This document shows positions 63,001-64,000 of a DNA stretch of 64,000 nt, piece after piece. The stretch comes from Gorsachius magnificus. Taxonomy: Eukaryota > Chordata > Aves > Pelecaniformes > Ardeidae. Location: contig CM067082.1 of NCBI GenBank assembly GCA_034008185.1, forward strand, positions 100,125,311 through 100,189,310, written 5' to 3'. The position numbers and the translations under genes were made by a program. Numbering within the stretch: position 1 is the stretch's first letter; each line of letters starts with the position of its first letter. Under the pieces are notes generated by a model. It saw only the letters and a list, made by a program, of their open reading frames with translations. It had not been told where the DNA came from and made no database searches.

Positions 63001-64000
63001 AACATCAGCTAAGAATAATTTTGAAGTGGAATTTGGGGATTACAAAGAAATAAGAAACTCCATGATGCAATTCATATCTTAAACAAGCTAAATCAATCTT
63101 GACGAAAGCTATTTCTCCCAGCTGACTAAATAAGAAAACTAACTTGAGATCTTCAGTCAGTCACTGGTGTAAAACCGTATGGTATATTTCCTCCTCACTC
63201 ATATTTACCTATCAGTTTTAGATTGTGCCTGCTATTTGGAAGTGCAGGAATGTCACAATTTCTCTATGGACAAAAGCTTTTATTAATAACTAATCAGATC
63301 CCTCTCAAACATATTCTAAGAGAGGAACAAAATTTAAGCTTTACCTGGTGACTGTAGACATGAACAATCACAGTGAATGAGTTATCTTTTGGGAATCAAT
63401 TTTTGCTATTCAAGATCTAGCACTGTGGCAAATGGACTAGTTAGATCAGCAATAGGATGAACATGTTCAGAAAACATACTCTGATTACAAGAGCTGGCTA
63501 GCATGCGAATAATCAGCTCAGCCAATCAACACTACAGTCAACTAATTCTACCAGTGTATGCAGGCGCGAGGGTGCACACACACACACTCATATAGCATAC
63601 TCTATTCTGGATAATAGTGAGATCTGGGAGTCATAATATATGAATAGCTGAATATTTGCCCTTGCCACAACAGTGTTATGGAATATGCTCCTTTGTTTTA
63701 GATGTCCAATTCATGTAGGATTTAGAAATTTATGTTTTTCTTATATTTGATGCTGAGAATGAAAAGACTAAAACCATGATTTATCACGAGCGTCTGTGGA
63801 CTAAATACGTTTAGCTTAACAGAAAAGGTTAAAGGATGTGACCATAACCTATTAGTTTCTTCCTGGGAATAGAAATGTGATAGCATTTGAGCCTGGCAGA
63901 GAAAAATTGTAAGTCCAAGGGCTGAGAGGGATGCTAGACAAATTCAAATTAGAATCAAAATACTTTTTTTTAGAGGAGCTAACTAATTAGTGGAACAACT
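57078..64000. other. Unique AT-rich DNA, no gene recognised
   Basis: No repeat family, RNA gene or exon that I can support. Homopolymer runs are poly(A) near 59059-59075 and 62743-62755, and a short (CA)n lies at 63575-63588. The 107-codon minus frame at 60114-60437 and the 99-codon minus frame at 60985-61284 have no motif that I recognise and look like chance frames in AT-rich DNA. Confidence 0.45.

Noticed and set aside
1..64000. CRISPR arrays, bacterial operons, phage or plasmid genes
   Set aside because: Avian repeats throughout, AT-rich non-coding background and no bacterial-type gene organisation.

Overview
This window reads as nuclear DNA of a bird, probably a neoavian one. The evidence is entirely repeats: a CR1 LINE tail with the ATTCTATG-type 3' end, several CR1 ORF2 remnants, and LTRs whose ends and internal boxes I recognise from avian endogenous LTR families. 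Most of the window is AT-rich, low-copy intergenic or intronic sequence. I could not identify any host protein-coding gene, tRNA, rRNA or known ncRNA. Nearly all open frames are short or are translations of repeats.

Layout. 1-20.9 kb: unique AT-rich DNA with an old CR1-like 3' end (about 12.6-13.0 kb, minus), a weaker possible one (about 7.14 kb) and a short CR1 tail (17.8 kb, minus). It also holds a few short splice-bounded open segments on the plus strand that could be exons of an unidentified gene. 20.9-25.0 kb: two dead plus-strand CR1 ORF2 copies. The first carries the reverse transcriptase to the 3' region, with both active-site aspartates changed to asparagine. The second carries the endonuclease and the first half of the reverse transcriptase. 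25.0-35.8 kb: unique DNA with purine and poly(A) tracts. 35.84-36.45 kb: a solo LTR with TATA box and poly(A) signal and an expanded pyrimidine tract. 36.4-41.9 kb: unique. 41.93-42.92 kb: a GC-rich LTR in minus orientation with an internal duplication. 42.9-52.0 kb: unique, with two candidate terminal exons.

52.0-57.1 kb is the most unusual part. A CR1 scrap abuts an LTR (ending at 53009), and a second, partly deleted copy of the same LTR in the same orientation ends at 57077. Between them lie a GC-rich block with a CCAAT/TATA promoter-like arrangement, a roughly 175-bp degenerate tandem repeat that resembles the 3' UTR of non-avian sauropsid CR1 elements, about 840 bp of AACAT/AAAAT satellite in which G is rare, and a (GGGAT)n array. 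No gag, pol or env is visible between the LTRs. 57.1-64 kb returns to unique AT-rich DNA.

No set of genes working together can be described. The activities encoded here (CR1 endonuclease and reverse transcriptase, LTR promoters) belong to decayed mobile elements. Family names rest on recognition from memory, not on a search.
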